Source: Lachnospiraceae bacterium
Lineage (GTDB): Bacteria; Bacillota; Clostridia; Lachnospirales; Lachnospiraceae
Assembly (NCBI GenBank): GCA_017622795.1
Contig: JAGAQI010000047.1
Location: forward strand, 1-64,000
Reading direction: 5' to 3'
DNA: 64,000 nt
Shown: piece after piece, positions 52,042 to 58,970 of the stretch
Layout of the letters: each line of letters opens with the position of its first letter
Numbering within the stretch: position 1 is the first letter of the stretch
The notes under the pieces: model-generated
The model's input: only the letters and a program-made list of their open reading frames with translations
Database searches by the model: none
What the model was told of the DNA's origin: nothing
Made by a program: the position numbers and the translations under genes

Positions 52042-53349
52042 ATGAACGTATTATTATCTGTATCTTTTGCATTATTAGCAGGTCTTCTTATGACCCGCGC
52101 ATTTAAACCATTAAAATTACCGTCTGTAACCGCATACCTTATTGCCGGTGTACTTATCGGACCGTACTGCTTAGGCGGTCTGCGTCTGGCTAACGGTGTC
52201 GGATTTGCCAACATGGATGAAGTTGGTTCCCTGGCAGTTATCGGTCAGGTAGCACTGGGCTTCATTGCGTTTTCCATCGGTAGTGAATTCCGTTTGGATG
52301 ACTTAAAGAAAATCGGTAAGCAGGCATTTGTTATCGGTATCTTCCAGGCACTGGTGGCAACCATGTTTGTAGATCTGGCATTATTGGCAGTACATTTTAT
52401 GATGCCGGATAAATTATCCCTGCCGCAGCTTCTTACCTTAGGTGCTATCGCTACAGCAACTGCTCCGGCGGCAACCCTCATGGTAGTAAGACAGTTTAAG
52501 GCAAAGGGTCCTTTAACCAAGCTGTTACTCCCAATCGTAGCATTGGACGATGCGGTAGGCTTAATTGTATTTGCGGTATCCTTCGGTATTGCAAAGACGT
52601 TAGTCAGCGGCCAGGTGGATTTAGTATCCATTATTGTTAACCCGCTGGTAGAAATTATCTGTTCCCTGGCACTTGGTGCGTTAATGGGCTGGTTTTTAAC
52701 CCAGCTGGAAAAGCTGTTCAACTCCAACACAAACCGTCTGAATATGACCATTGCTTTTGTTATTTTAACCGTTGCATTGTCCAGCATCAGCTTCCATGTA
52801 GGACCAATCCATGTGGGATTTTCTTCCTTGTTGGTATGTATGATGTTGGGAACCGTATTCTGCAACATTTGTCCGTTGTCTGAAGAAATGATGACCCGTT
52901 CCGACAAGTGGACTTCTCCGCTTTTGGCACTGTTCTTCGTTATCAGCGGTGCGGAGCTGGAACTTGGCGTGTTTGCCGATATTGCGATTGTGGGAATCGG
53001 TGTGGTATATATTGTATTCCGTTGTCTCGGTAAGTACTTTGGTGCGTTTGTTAGTGCAAAGGCTACCAAGTGTGCACCACAGATTTGTAAGTATCTCGGT
53101 GTTACCCTGTTTCCGCAGGCCGGTGTTGCCCTTGGTATGTGTGCAACCGCAATGCAGTTAGGTGCACAGGGTACTTTAATCCGTAACATCACTTTATTTG
53201 CGGTTCTGGTTTATGAATTATTCGGACCGATGATGACCAAGATGGCTCTTACCGCAGCCGGAGAAATCCAGCCAATGCCTGACCATGTGAAGCATCGTCG
53301 TCACCACTTACTTGCAGAGGCCCAAAAAGCAAAAGAAGAGAATAAGTAA
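52042..53349 (+). CDS. CPA2-type cation:proton antiporter
   Basis: A 435-aa membrane protein with about 12 helices. It has LPSVTAYLIAGVLIGPYCLGG in the second helix region and IVALDDAVGLIVFAVSFGIAKTL, whose acidic residues resemble the ion-binding Asp pair of Kef/NapA-type exchangers. A short basic and acidic tail (KHRRHHLLAEAQKAKEEN) ends the protein; there is no TrkA-N domain. It probably exchanges Na+ or K+ for H+. The start at 52042 has AGAAGGAA upstream; the in-frame ATG seven codons earlier overlaps that site. It is monocistronic. Confidence 0.9.
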   Translation: MNVLLSVSFALLAGLLMTRAFKPLKLPSVTAYLIAGVLIGPYCLGGLRLANGVGFANMDEVGSLAVIGQVALGFIAFSIGSEFRLDDLKKIGKQAFVIGIFQALVATMFVDLALLAVHFMMPDKLSLPQLLTLGAIATATAPAATLMVVRQFKAKGPLTKLLLPIVALDDAVGLIVFAVSFGIAKTLVSGQVDLVSIIVNPLVEIICSLALGALMGWFLTQLEKLFNSNTNRLNMTIAFVILTVALSSISFHVGPIHVGFSSLLVCMMLGTVFCNICPLSEEMMTRSDKWTSPLLALFFVISGAELELGVFADIAIVGIGVVYIVFRCLGKYFGAFVSAKATKCAPQICKYLGVTLFPQAGVALGMCATAMQLGAQGTLIRNITLFAVLVYELFGPMMTKMALTAAGEIQPMPDHVKHRRHHLLAEAQKAKEENK

Positions 53350-53358
53350 AAATATAAA

Positions 53359-53395
53359 AGCTGCCATGGCATATGCTATGGCAGCTCTTTCTTTT
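53359..53395. terminator. Bidirectional terminator between antiporter and AraC genes
   Basis: AGCTGCCATGGC (53359-53370) pairs with GCTATGGCAGCT (53375-53386) with one wobble pair; T-rich sequence follows on the plus strand. It overlaps the last codons of the AraC-type gene. Confidence 0.75.
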
Positions 53396-54260
53396 TATAG
53401 GCAGACGGGGAACATCCTTCAATTTGCCGGAATACCCGGCCAAAATGGGTACTGCTGTGAAAGCCCACGGAGCCGGAAATTTCATTCACAGAAAGGGAAG
53501 AATTCAACAGCAGCTTTTTGGCTTCCTTTATGCGGACATTATTGACATACTCCGTAAAATGAAAGCCGGTAACCTCCCGGAAGGTACGGGAAAAATAATA
53601 AGTACTTAAAAAGAATTTTTCCGATATGGTTTCCAACGTCAGGTCTTCAGAATAGTTATTATTGATATACCCCAGAATTTCAAACATGACTTTCTGGGTG
53701 TTATTTATTTCTGCCAGGGCGGCGTCCTGACCGGCCGGCTTACACCGATTTAAAAACAGTAAAAGCTGTAACAGGGTCAACTTGATATAGGTGTTTTCTT
53801 TTTGATGATTGCTCCGGTATTCCTGCTCCATAAGATGCAGCAGGGTTTCCACAAAATTTTGCTCCTGGGGAGTTAAGGGAATCAAATGTACTTCCTCTTC
53901 CAGGGTCTGATAGGGATTCATGGAAACATCCAGGGAAAGGATATCTTCGAAAAGTTCTTTGCTGAAATGAATCAGCATGCGGTCGTAGCCAAAGTTCCCT
54001 AAGTTTCCGGTACGGTGGATTTCGTTGGGAGGAATCAGCACCATGGAGCCCCGGGTGACGTGGTAGGTTTTGTCCTGAATAAAGTAATACCGCTCACCGG
54101 AGTATAAATAATATAACTCATAACAGTCATGATAATGATGCAAAAAGTCCCGGGTGGGATTTTGATTATTCACCCGTTTGATAGAAAAGTGGGCATCCGG
54201 TACCTGCTCAAAATTACCGGGGGAATTTTTATGATAGCCTTCCGGCAAAGGATTCTTCAT
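53376..54260 (-). CDS. AraC-family transcriptional regulator with N-terminal cupin domain
   Basis: A 294-aa regulator. The N-terminal half is a cupin sensor (HDCYELYYLYSGERYYFI, VTRGSMVLIPPNEIHRTG). The C-terminal half has two AraC helix-turn-helix motifs (LTLETISEKFFLSTYYFSRTF; SVNEISGSVGFHSSTHFGRVF). The ATG at 54260 is chosen because AGGAGGTG lies 7 nt upstream; a GTG three codons earlier overlaps that site. It diverges from a MATE pump gene, its likely target, and an inverted repeat lies between them. Confidence 0.93.
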   Translation of the reverse strand: MKNPLPEGYHKNSPGNFEQVPDAHFSIKRVNNQNPTRDFLHHYHDCYELYYLYSGERYYFIQDKTYHVTRGSMVLIPPNEIHRTGNLGNFGYDRMLIHFSKELFEDILSLDVSMNPYQTLEEEVHLIPLTPQEQNFVETLLHLMEQEYRSNHQKENTYIKLTLLQLLLFLNRCKPAGQDAALAEINNTQKVMFEILGYINNNYSEDLTLETISEKFFLSTYYFSRTFREVTGFHFTEYVNNVRIKEAKKLLLNSSLSVNEISGSVGFHSSTHFGRVFRQIEGCSPSAYKKKELP

Positions 54261-54280
54261 TAGTTCCACCTCCTGAAAAC

Positions 54281-54309
54281 AGTATACTGCAAACTGCGGA
54301 AAAACGCAA
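54281..54309 (-). promoter_or_regulatory. Promoter of the AraC-type regulator
   Basis: Minus-strand TTGCGT (54309-54304) and TATACT (54286-54281) with 17-bp spacing. Transcription would start about 15 bp before the start codon, giving a very short leader. Confidence 0.65.
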
Positions 54310-54335
54310 GAAATGTAGAAAATAAATCAATAATG

Positions 54336-54369
54336 ACAAGTTTTGTTGTGGAATAACGAGAAAACTTGT
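54336..54369. promoter_or_regulatory. Inverted repeat, likely operator of the AraC/MATE divergent pair
   Basis: ACAAGTTTT (54336-54344) and AAAACTTGT (54361-54369) form a perfect 9-bp inverted repeat with 16 bp between. The second half reaches the extended -10 of the MATE gene. It is the only such symmetry in the gap. Confidence 0.55.
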
Positions 54370-54377
54370 GCTATGAT
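54369..54377 (+). promoter_or_regulatory. Extended -10 promoter of the MATE gene
   Basis: TGCTATGAT matches the TGnTATnAT extended -10 pattern. No good -35 is present at 17 bp, consistent with activator control through the adjacent inverted repeat. Confidence 0.45.
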
Positions 54378-54402
54378 TAGCCTGTGAAAAGGAGAGTATG
54401 AA

Positions 54403-55797
54403 ATGAAAGCAGCCGCATTAGAAGAAAAACAGTTAAAACGCCGGGAATATTTATTAAACGGTAACATGTGGAAGGTGGTTTTGAGTATCGCCCTTCCGAT
54501 GGTTTTTTATAACCTGTGCAATTATTTTTACGGTATTTATGACATGATGCTGGTACAGTCCGCAGGCATCGGTGATGCAGCCGATATTGTAGTGCTGGAC
54601 CAGATTAAAAATATGATATCCACAATTGGAGGTGCCCTGGCCACCGGTGGAGGTATTATGGTTGCAAGACGCTATGGAGCAAAAGAGCTTACCAGTGCCA
54701 GATTGTATGCAAACACCTTATTCTCCATGGCAATGGTAGTTGCCCTTGTAACCCTTGTACTAATCCCTGCCGGTGTGCCATTCCTACAGCTTTTTAACAC
54801 CGACCCGACCATTATTGAAAATTCCATCGGATATTACAATGTGCAGATTATGACACTGGTCATTACCACAATGAACAGCGCCATGATTTCCATGGAAAAA
54901 GCAAAGGGTAACACAAAGCAGCTGCTTCTGTTGAACCTTGGTGTTATTTTTATAAAGGTCAGCCTTACCACATTATTTGTGTACGGTCCGTTTGAAAATG
55001 TAACCAATACCTGGCTGGCGGTTTCTACTCTGATTGCCCAGCTGTTCCTGTTTTCCTGCGGCCTGGTTTTGTGCTTCCGCCCAAGCAATATTTTACGTAT
55101 CCGCATCCGCGACTGGAACTTTAACAAAAATGAAGTGGGAAGCATTGTGAAACTGGCGGTGCCGGTTTTTATCGGAAACTTCCTGTTTAACTTCGGTAAG
55201 GTATATGTAAACTCTGCAGCTACGGTGCAGTACGGCAAGATGTGTGTCGGTGCTCTCGGTATTTCCAATACGATGGCAGGCTTGTTTACTAACATCACGA
55301 ATACAACGGCAGACTGCGGTGCTACCATTGTCAGCCAGAATTACGGAAATAAAAACGGTGCCAGAGTACGTCAGTTTTTCAAGGTGAATTTGACCTATGT
55401 TACTTTAGTCAGCGTTATCGGCACGATTATTATGTTTACCATGAAGGAGCAGGTGGCAATGTTCTTTGCGCCAAACAGCAAAGAATATCAGGAGATGATT
55501 GTCCGCATTTTCTCCTGGGAGTGCTTTGACATTGCGTTCCTCGGATTTTCCCACACAGCAAATGCATTGTTTAACGGTTTCGGTAAAACCAGGGCAACCA
55601 TGGTGTTCTCCATGGTGCGCCTGTTTGGCTTGCGTGTACCGGTGCTGTTATTTTTGATGCATGTGGTGAAAATGGATTATTCCGCCTGCGGTGTGGCAAT
55701 GTTTGCATCCAACACGATTATCGGTATTATCCAGTTGGTGGCAGCAACAATATATTGCATTAAGCTGAATAAGCACCATCCGGAATTATTTGGATAA
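54403..55797 (+). CDS. MATE-family multidrug or toxin efflux transporter
   Basis: A 464-aa protein with 12 hydrophobic helices and two MATE domains. It has GNMWKVVLSIALPMVFYNLCNYFYGIYD at the start and VPVFIGNFLFNFGKVYVN at the second half, typical of the family. It would export a drug or metabolite using a Na+ or H+ gradient. AAAAGGAGA precedes the ATG. The adjacent divergent AraC-type regulator and shared operator suggest induction by a ligand. Confidence 0.93.
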   Translation: MKAAALEEKQLKRREYLLNGNMWKVVLSIALPMVFYNLCNYFYGIYDMMLVQSAGIGDAADIVVLDQIKNMISTIGGALATGGGIMVARRYGAKELTSARLYANTLFSMAMVVALVTLVLIPAGVPFLQLFNTDPTIIENSIGYYNVQIMTLVITTMNSAMISMEKAKGNTKQLLLLNLGVIFIKVSLTTLFVYGPFENVTNTWLAVSTLIAQLFLFSCGLVLCFRPSNILRIRIRDWNFNKNEVGSIVKLAVPVFIGNFLFNFGKVYVNSAATVQYGKMCVGALGISNTMAGLFTNITNTTADCGATIVSQNYGNKNGARVRQFFKVNLTYVTLVSVIGTIIMFTMKEQVAMFFAPNSKEYQEMIVRIFSWECFDIAFLGFSHTANALFNGFGKTRATMVFSMVRLFGLRVPVLLFLMHVVKMDYSACGVAMFASNTIIGIIQLVAATIYCIKLNKHHPELFG

Positions 55798-55813
55798 TGA
55801 AACGAAGTTTTAC

Positions 55814-55842
55814 TTGCAATAATTCACATTGTGTGATATTAT
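55814..55842 (+). promoter_or_regulatory. Promoter of the short antisense RNA
   Basis: TTGCAA (55814-55819), 17-bp spacer, TATTAT (55837-55842); an RNA starting near 55849 would be about 66 nt long, ending at the terminator at 55883-55914. Confidence 0.55.
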
Positions 55843-55848
55843 GAGTAT

Positions 55849-55914
55849 AGGCAAAAGATGTAAAGCGGCTGTATAGTCAACAAAACCCCCGGTGTAGGCG
55901 AACACCGGGGGTTT
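55849..55914 (+). ncRNA. Candidate antitoxin RNA, convergent with the toxin mRNA
   Basis: A short RNA from the promoter at 55814 would end at a terminator that is also the 3' end of the minus-strand toxin transcript, so the RNAs share complementary 3' ends. It also carries AGTCAAC (55875-55881), complementary to GTTGACT beside the toxin ribosome site (the same plus-strand word at 56047-56053). This double contact mirrors the par/fst type I system. Confidence 0.5.
55883..55914. terminator. Bidirectional terminator shared by both RNAs
   Basis: A perfect 13-bp stem, AAACCCCCGGTGT (55883-55895) with ACACCGGGGGTTT (55902-55914), loop AGGCGA. T-rich sequence lies on each side. Confidence 0.85.
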
Positions 55915-55937
55915 CTAGTCCGTTTTGGCGAGGTGGA

Positions 55938-56042
55938 CTATTCCTCAGGCTGGTTGCCGCTTTCATCTCCGTCCAACCATTTGCATATGTAATAGGCGAT
56001 TACACCTGCTAAAACGGAGAGAATAAAAGATGCAAAGTTCAC
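55938..56042 (-). CDS. Small hydrophobic type I toxin-like peptide
   Basis: A 34-aa peptide, too short for normal gene calling, read from GTG at 56042. A hydrophobic helix of about 20 residues (FASFILSVLAGVIAYYIC) is followed by KWLDGDESGNQPEE. The helix followed by KWLD and a polar tail fits small membrane toxins of the Fst/holin-like kind found in Firmicutes. GGGAGGG lies 10 nt before the start. A good promoter and a terminator on the same strand, plus a convergent RNA, support expression. No protein-level proof. Confidence 0.65.
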   Translation of the reverse strand: MNFASFILSVLAGVIAYYICKWLDGDESGNQPEE

Positions 56043-56091
56043 TGCAAGTCAACCCTCCCTTCCGTGCCGGTCTAGGAGTGGCAACAAATGT

Positions 56092-56120
56092 AGTATAACA
56101 TTAATTTGAGGGAAACGCAA
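56092..56120 (-). promoter_or_regulatory. Promoter of the toxin-like gene
   Basis: Minus-strand TTGCGT (56120-56115) and TATACT (56097-56092) with 17-bp spacing, giving an mRNA of about 200 nt to the shared terminator. Confidence 0.65.
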
Positions 56121-56169
56121 TGTGTAAAATTGCTTTTGCTGATAAATTAAAAAAATTTCAAATAAATGC

Positions 56170-56198
56170 TTTACAAGGATAGCACAGGGTTGTATAAT
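56170..56198 (+). promoter_or_regulatory. degV-family gene promoter
   Basis: TTTACA (56170-56175), 17-bp spacer, TATAAT (56193-56198). Confidence 0.8.
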
Positions 56199-56231
56199 GT
56201 AGTAATGAAAACTACGTTATGCAACCCTGCT
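56181..56231 (+). promoter_or_regulatory. Long imperfect palindrome over the degV promoter
   Basis: Positions 56181-56203 are the near-complement of 56211-56231 (about 19 of 21 pairs, the left arm with two extra bases), separated by 7 nt. The left arm contains the -10 box and the right arm covers the first transcribed bases. This position fits a repressor operator rather than an RNA hairpin, because half of it is upstream of the transcription start. Confidence 0.5.
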
Positions 56232-56296
56232 ATTTATTTCTCGCAGATTTAAAACGACGTCGGACGGTATCGGCAGGGTATGGGAAGGAGATATTA

Positions 56297-57181
56297 ATGA
56301 GTGACTTTATTTTGAGCTGCTGCTCCACAGCAGATTTAACCAAGGAACATTTTGAGAAAAGAAATATTAATTATGTATGCTTCAGTTATGAGCTGGACGG
56401 TGTACGTTATCCGGACGATTTAGGCGTTTCTATGAGTTTTGATGAGTTCTACAAAGCAATGGAAAACGGAGCAAGCACCAAGACCTCCCAGCCGAATGTG
56501 GCAGAGTATGAAGAGTATTTCGAAGGCTTTTTAAAGGAAGGCAAGGATATCCTTCACCTTACCTTATCCTCCGGTATTTCCGGTGCACACAATTCCGCCA
56601 GCGTGGCAAGAAATATGCTGGCAGAACGTTATCCGGACCGTAAGATTTATGTGGTGGATTCCATGGCGGCAGCCTCCGGTTTCGGCCTTATTATGGATGA
56701 TCTGGCAGACATGCGTGACGCCGGCAAGACCATTGATGAAATACATAGCTGGATAGAAGAAAACAAGTTAAAGATGCATCATTGGGTAGCAACCACAGAG
56801 CTTAAGTATCTGGTACGCGGCGGCCGTCTTTCCAAGACCGCAGGCGTTGTGGGCGGTATCTTAAATATCTGCCCGATTATCCACGTGGATGTTAACGGCA
56901 AACTGCAGGCAGGCCAGAAGGTGCGCGGAAAGAAAAAAGCCATCGAAGAGCTGGTTAAGATGATGGAAGAGCATGCAGAAAACGGCACAAATTACAGCGG
57001 CAAGTGCTACATCAGCCACTCCGCTTGTCTGGAGGAAGCAACTGCCCTGAAGGAGCAGATTGAAGCAAAGTTCCCTAACTTAAAAGCAGTGGAAATTGAT
57101 AACATCGGAACCGTTATCGGCAGTCACACAGGCCCTGGCACCTTTGTAATATTCTTCTGGGGTGACGCACGGGTAGAGTAA
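56297..57181 (+). CDS. DegV-family fatty-acid-binding protein
   Basis: A 294-aa cytosolic protein. The DegV fold shows STADLTKEHFEKRNI at the N-terminus, the family segment TLSSGISGAHNSA, RGGRLSK, and the C-terminal IGTVIGSHTGPGTFVIFFWG. Known members (FakB) bind fatty acids and present them to the kinase FakA; FakA is not in this window. The start at 56297 has GAAGGAGA upstream; earlier in-frame codons precede the ribosome site. Confidence 0.93.
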   Translation: MSDFILSCCSTADLTKEHFEKRNINYVCFSYELDGVRYPDDLGVSMSFDEFYKAMENGASTKTSQPNVAEYEEYFEGFLKEGKDILHLTLSSGISGAHNSASVARNMLAERYPDRKIYVVDSMAAASGFGLIMDDLADMRDAGKTIDEIHSWIEENKLKMHHWVATTELKYLVRGGRLSKTAGVVGGILNICPIIHVDVNGKLQAGQKVRGKKKAIEELVKMMEEHAENGTNYSGKCYISHSACLEEATALKEQIEAKFPNLKAVEIDNIGTVIGSHTGPGTFVIFFWGDARVE

Positions 57182-57213
57182 GGTTTTGTTTTGAGTATTA
57201 TTTAACTTTATAT

Positions 57214-57364
57214 AATCCGGGATGGCTATTTTATCCTACCGAAACCCGCTTTCGCTAGCATCGAAACGTAGCGGTACTAGGCTCATGCGACTAACGTCGC
57301 AATACTTCGCCAAGGACCGACGTTTCTCCAGCGTTTCGTACGGACAAAATAGCCATCCCGGATT
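57214..57364. repeat. Long branched palindromic element (about 151 nt) after degV
   Basis: A perfect 19-bp outer stem (57214-57232 with 57346-57364) is followed by a T tract and looks like a terminator whose loop is filled by about 110 nt. The loop holds smaller hairpins: CGCTA/TAGCG near 57252-57272 and TGCGAC/GTCGCA at 57286-57301. It is almost the same size as the element at 4034-4181. No coding potential. Confidence 0.7.
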
Positions 57365-57440
57365 TTTATAATTTTAAAATAAGTCAAAAACAAAATCCTA
57401 AATTGTTTACCTCGTGCGTCACCGGGAAGAAAAGTATACT

Positions 57441-57538
57441 TGTGATATGCTTTTGGATGGCATGCAGCGGCTTAGAATAGCTGTGATATGCCTTTGGATG
57501 GCATGCAGTGGCTTAGAATAGCTGTGATATGCCTTTGG
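57441..57538 (+). repeat. 41-bp tandem repeat, 2.4 copies
   Basis: Two full copies (57441-57481, 57482-57522) differ at only two positions; a third partial copy covers 57523-57538. Each unit contains ATGCC/GGCAT-type hairpin arms (ATGCCTTTGGATGGCAT), a degenerate form of the motifs in the array that follows. Confidence 0.85.
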
Positions 57539-57717
57539 TTGGGTATTGAGCGTGAATTTTACGGTATATGCCCAAGAAAATCCGTCATTAACGCTAAAAA
57601 CCTCCTCTTTTGGGTGTTTCATGCAAGTTTTTTACTAGACGCCCAAATTAGTCGTTATTTCCACGGGAAATTGACTTTTTTTGGGCGCTACAAATAAGTT
57701 TTTCTCCATATACCCAA
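57539..57717. repeat. Upstream array of alternating TTGGG/CCCAA palindrome arms
   Basis: Arms of alternating direction occur at 57539 (TTGGGTAT), 57568 (ATGCCCAA), 57609 (TTTGGGTGT), 57639 (ACGCCCAAA), 57680 (TTTGGGCG) and 57713 (CCCAA). Spacing is about 30-40 nt, and each arm can pair with either neighbour. The intervening bases are not conserved. The array ends shortly before the nuclease-like gene. Confidence 0.75.
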
Positions 57718-57784
57718 TTGAGACACAAATATTGTGCTTCCATCACTTTTTCATTTTCATTTCATGAAAAGCATGTTAGAATAT

Positions 57785-58597
57785 ATGACACAAATATTTA
57801 TAAAGGAGGATATCATCACGCTATACGAAAGAATTTTACTTGAACACAAAAATCTCGAAAAACAAATCAAGTTGTTACAAGATCAATTACGCACCTTTCC
57901 CGAAGGAAAGCTGATATTTACTCGAAACAAAGGCTACTACAAATGGTATCTGAGTGATGGGAAATCATTAACATATCTTCCGAAAAAGCAGCGACCTTTG
58001 GCAGAGAAATTAGCATTAAAAAAATTTCTGTCGTTGGAACTGGAAGATGCAATTCACGAAAAAGCTGCTCTTGATTTCTATTTAAGACATCATGATAACA
58101 ATTCCGGAAAAGCCCGGAAACTTCTTGCTGAGATTCCCGAATTTCAAACGTTGATCTCTTCACACTTTAATCCCCAAAATGAAGAATTGAATAATTGGAT
58201 GCATGCTACTTACGAACATAACCCAAAACATCCCGAACAATTAACGCATCAAACCGGGTTCGGATATGCTGTTCGCTCAAAATCCGAACTTCTCATTGAT
58301 TACGCTTTACATGTAAATAACATTCCCTTCCGTTATGAATGTGCACTGGAATTGTCCAATACAACTATCTATCCTGACTTCACAATTATACATCCCAAAA
58401 CAAGACAAATCATATATTGGGAACATTTTGGCATGATGGACGACCCGGCATATTATAAACATGCTTTTTCTAAGCTCAATTTGTATGTAGCTAACGGCAT
58501 CATCCCGAATATCAATTTGATTACAACCTATGAAACAAAGGCTATTCCGCTGGATGCCAAACAAATCAATGATATGATAAACATGTATCTTCAATGA
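57785..58597 (+). CDS. PD-(D/E)XK-nuclease-like protein flanked by palindrome arrays
   Basis: About 260-270 aa. The N-terminus is a charged helical or coiled-coil stretch (ERILLEHKNLEKQIKLLQDQ), then KGYYKWYLSDG and a helical middle. The C-terminal part fits a PD-(D/E)XK fold: RSKSE (Glu at 58286-58288), YPDFTII (Asp at 58376-58378), and WEHFGM (Glu at 58421-58423) where ExK would be expected. Base use is more AT-rich than neighbours. The start is unclear. The conservative choice is ATG 57785, which has no ribosome site. A perfect AAAGGAGG (57802-57809) instead points to ATC at 57815, then TLYERI. Function unknown; a DNA nuclease linked to the flanking repeats is inferred. Confidence 0.78.
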   Translation: MTQIFIKEDIITLYERILLEHKNLEKQIKLLQDQLRTFPEGKLIFTRNKGYYKWYLSDGKSLTYLPKKQRPLAEKLALKKFLSLELEDAIHEKAALDFYLRHHDNNSGKARKLLAEIPEFQTLISSHFNPQNEELNNWMHATYEHNPKHPEQLTHQTGFGYAVRSKSELLIDYALHVNNIPFRYECALELSNTTIYPDFTIIHPKTRQIIYWEHFGMMDDPAYYKHAFSKLNLYVANGIIPNINLITTYETKAIPLDAKQINDMINMYLQ

Positions 58598-58619
58598 ACT
58601 AAAAAGGAGTAAATCCTTA

Positions 58620-58857
58620 TGGGCATTGTAGTCTGATTTTTGACTTAATACCCAACCGAAAGGGTGCTTGGCAACCGGGTTGGGCATTTAGAAACCAAAT
58701 TTCCTTCTATGCCCAGATAAACTGACTATTTGCCTGATTTTTCGATATTCTTTGGCTGTTTTAAGTGTATTTTTCGCTATATGCCCAAACAAAGCCGGAA
58801 TATGAGATTACCAAGTGTTTTGTTGGGCATATAGCGAAAAACTTATGATTTTATCCC
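58620..58857. repeat. Downstream array of alternating TGGGCAT/ATGCCCA palindrome arms
   Basis: Arms at 58620 (TGGGCATT), 58647 (AATACCCA), 58680 (TTGGGCAT), 58709 (ATGCCCA), 58781 (ATGCCCAA), 58823 (TTGGGCAT) and 58853 (TCCCAAT) continue the upstream pattern. Spacing is about 30 nt, with one longer step. The pair 58770-58788 with 58823-58841 is a perfect 19-bp inverted repeat. Confidence 0.75.
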
Positions 58858-58861
58858 AATC

Positions 58862-58890
58862 TTGTACAAATAAGAAATATGCGTTATAAT
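58862..58890 (+). promoter_or_regulatory. Promoter of the GH5 cellulase gene
   Basis: TTGTAC (58862-58867), 17-bp spacer, TATAAT (58885-58890); transcription would begin near 58897. Confidence 0.75.
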
Positions 58891-58903
58891 TTATGCAAGT
58901 AAC

Positions 58904-58946
58904 AAAGGAGGACACCTCGTACCTGTGCGCAAGAGCAGACGAGGTG
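58904..58946 (+). promoter_or_regulatory. 5'-end ribosome-site-like sequence and hairpin in the cellulase leader
   Basis: AAAGGAGG (58904-58911) sits only a few bases from the predicted RNA 5' end and 60 nt before the start codon, with no start codon at the right distance. It is followed by CACCTCGT (58913-58920) pairing ACGAGGTG (58939-58946), with an inner stem and GCAA tetraloop. The layout resembles mRNA-stabilising leaders such as the STAB-SD of cry3A. Confidence 0.5.
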
Positions 58947-58970
58947 AAATTGAAAAGAGCGGAATAAACT

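Noticed and set aside
52245..53192. A 315-codon minus-strand frame opposite the antiporter gene
   Set aside because: A shadow of the real gene: low-complexity composition, no ribosome site, and the plus frame is a clear transporter.
57441..57538. Tandem repeats as a CRISPR array
   Set aside because: Copies are directly adjacent with no unique spacers, only 2.4 units, and no cas genes are nearby.
57488..57697. A 69-codon frame before the nuclease-like gene
   Set aside because: It starts inside the tandem repeat, runs through the palindrome array and has no ribosome site or recognisable sequence.
57539..57717. Alternating palindrome arms as integron attC sites
   Set aside because: No GTTRRRY/RYYYAAC boxes at the ends and no integrase; the pattern is many short arms, not paired core sites.
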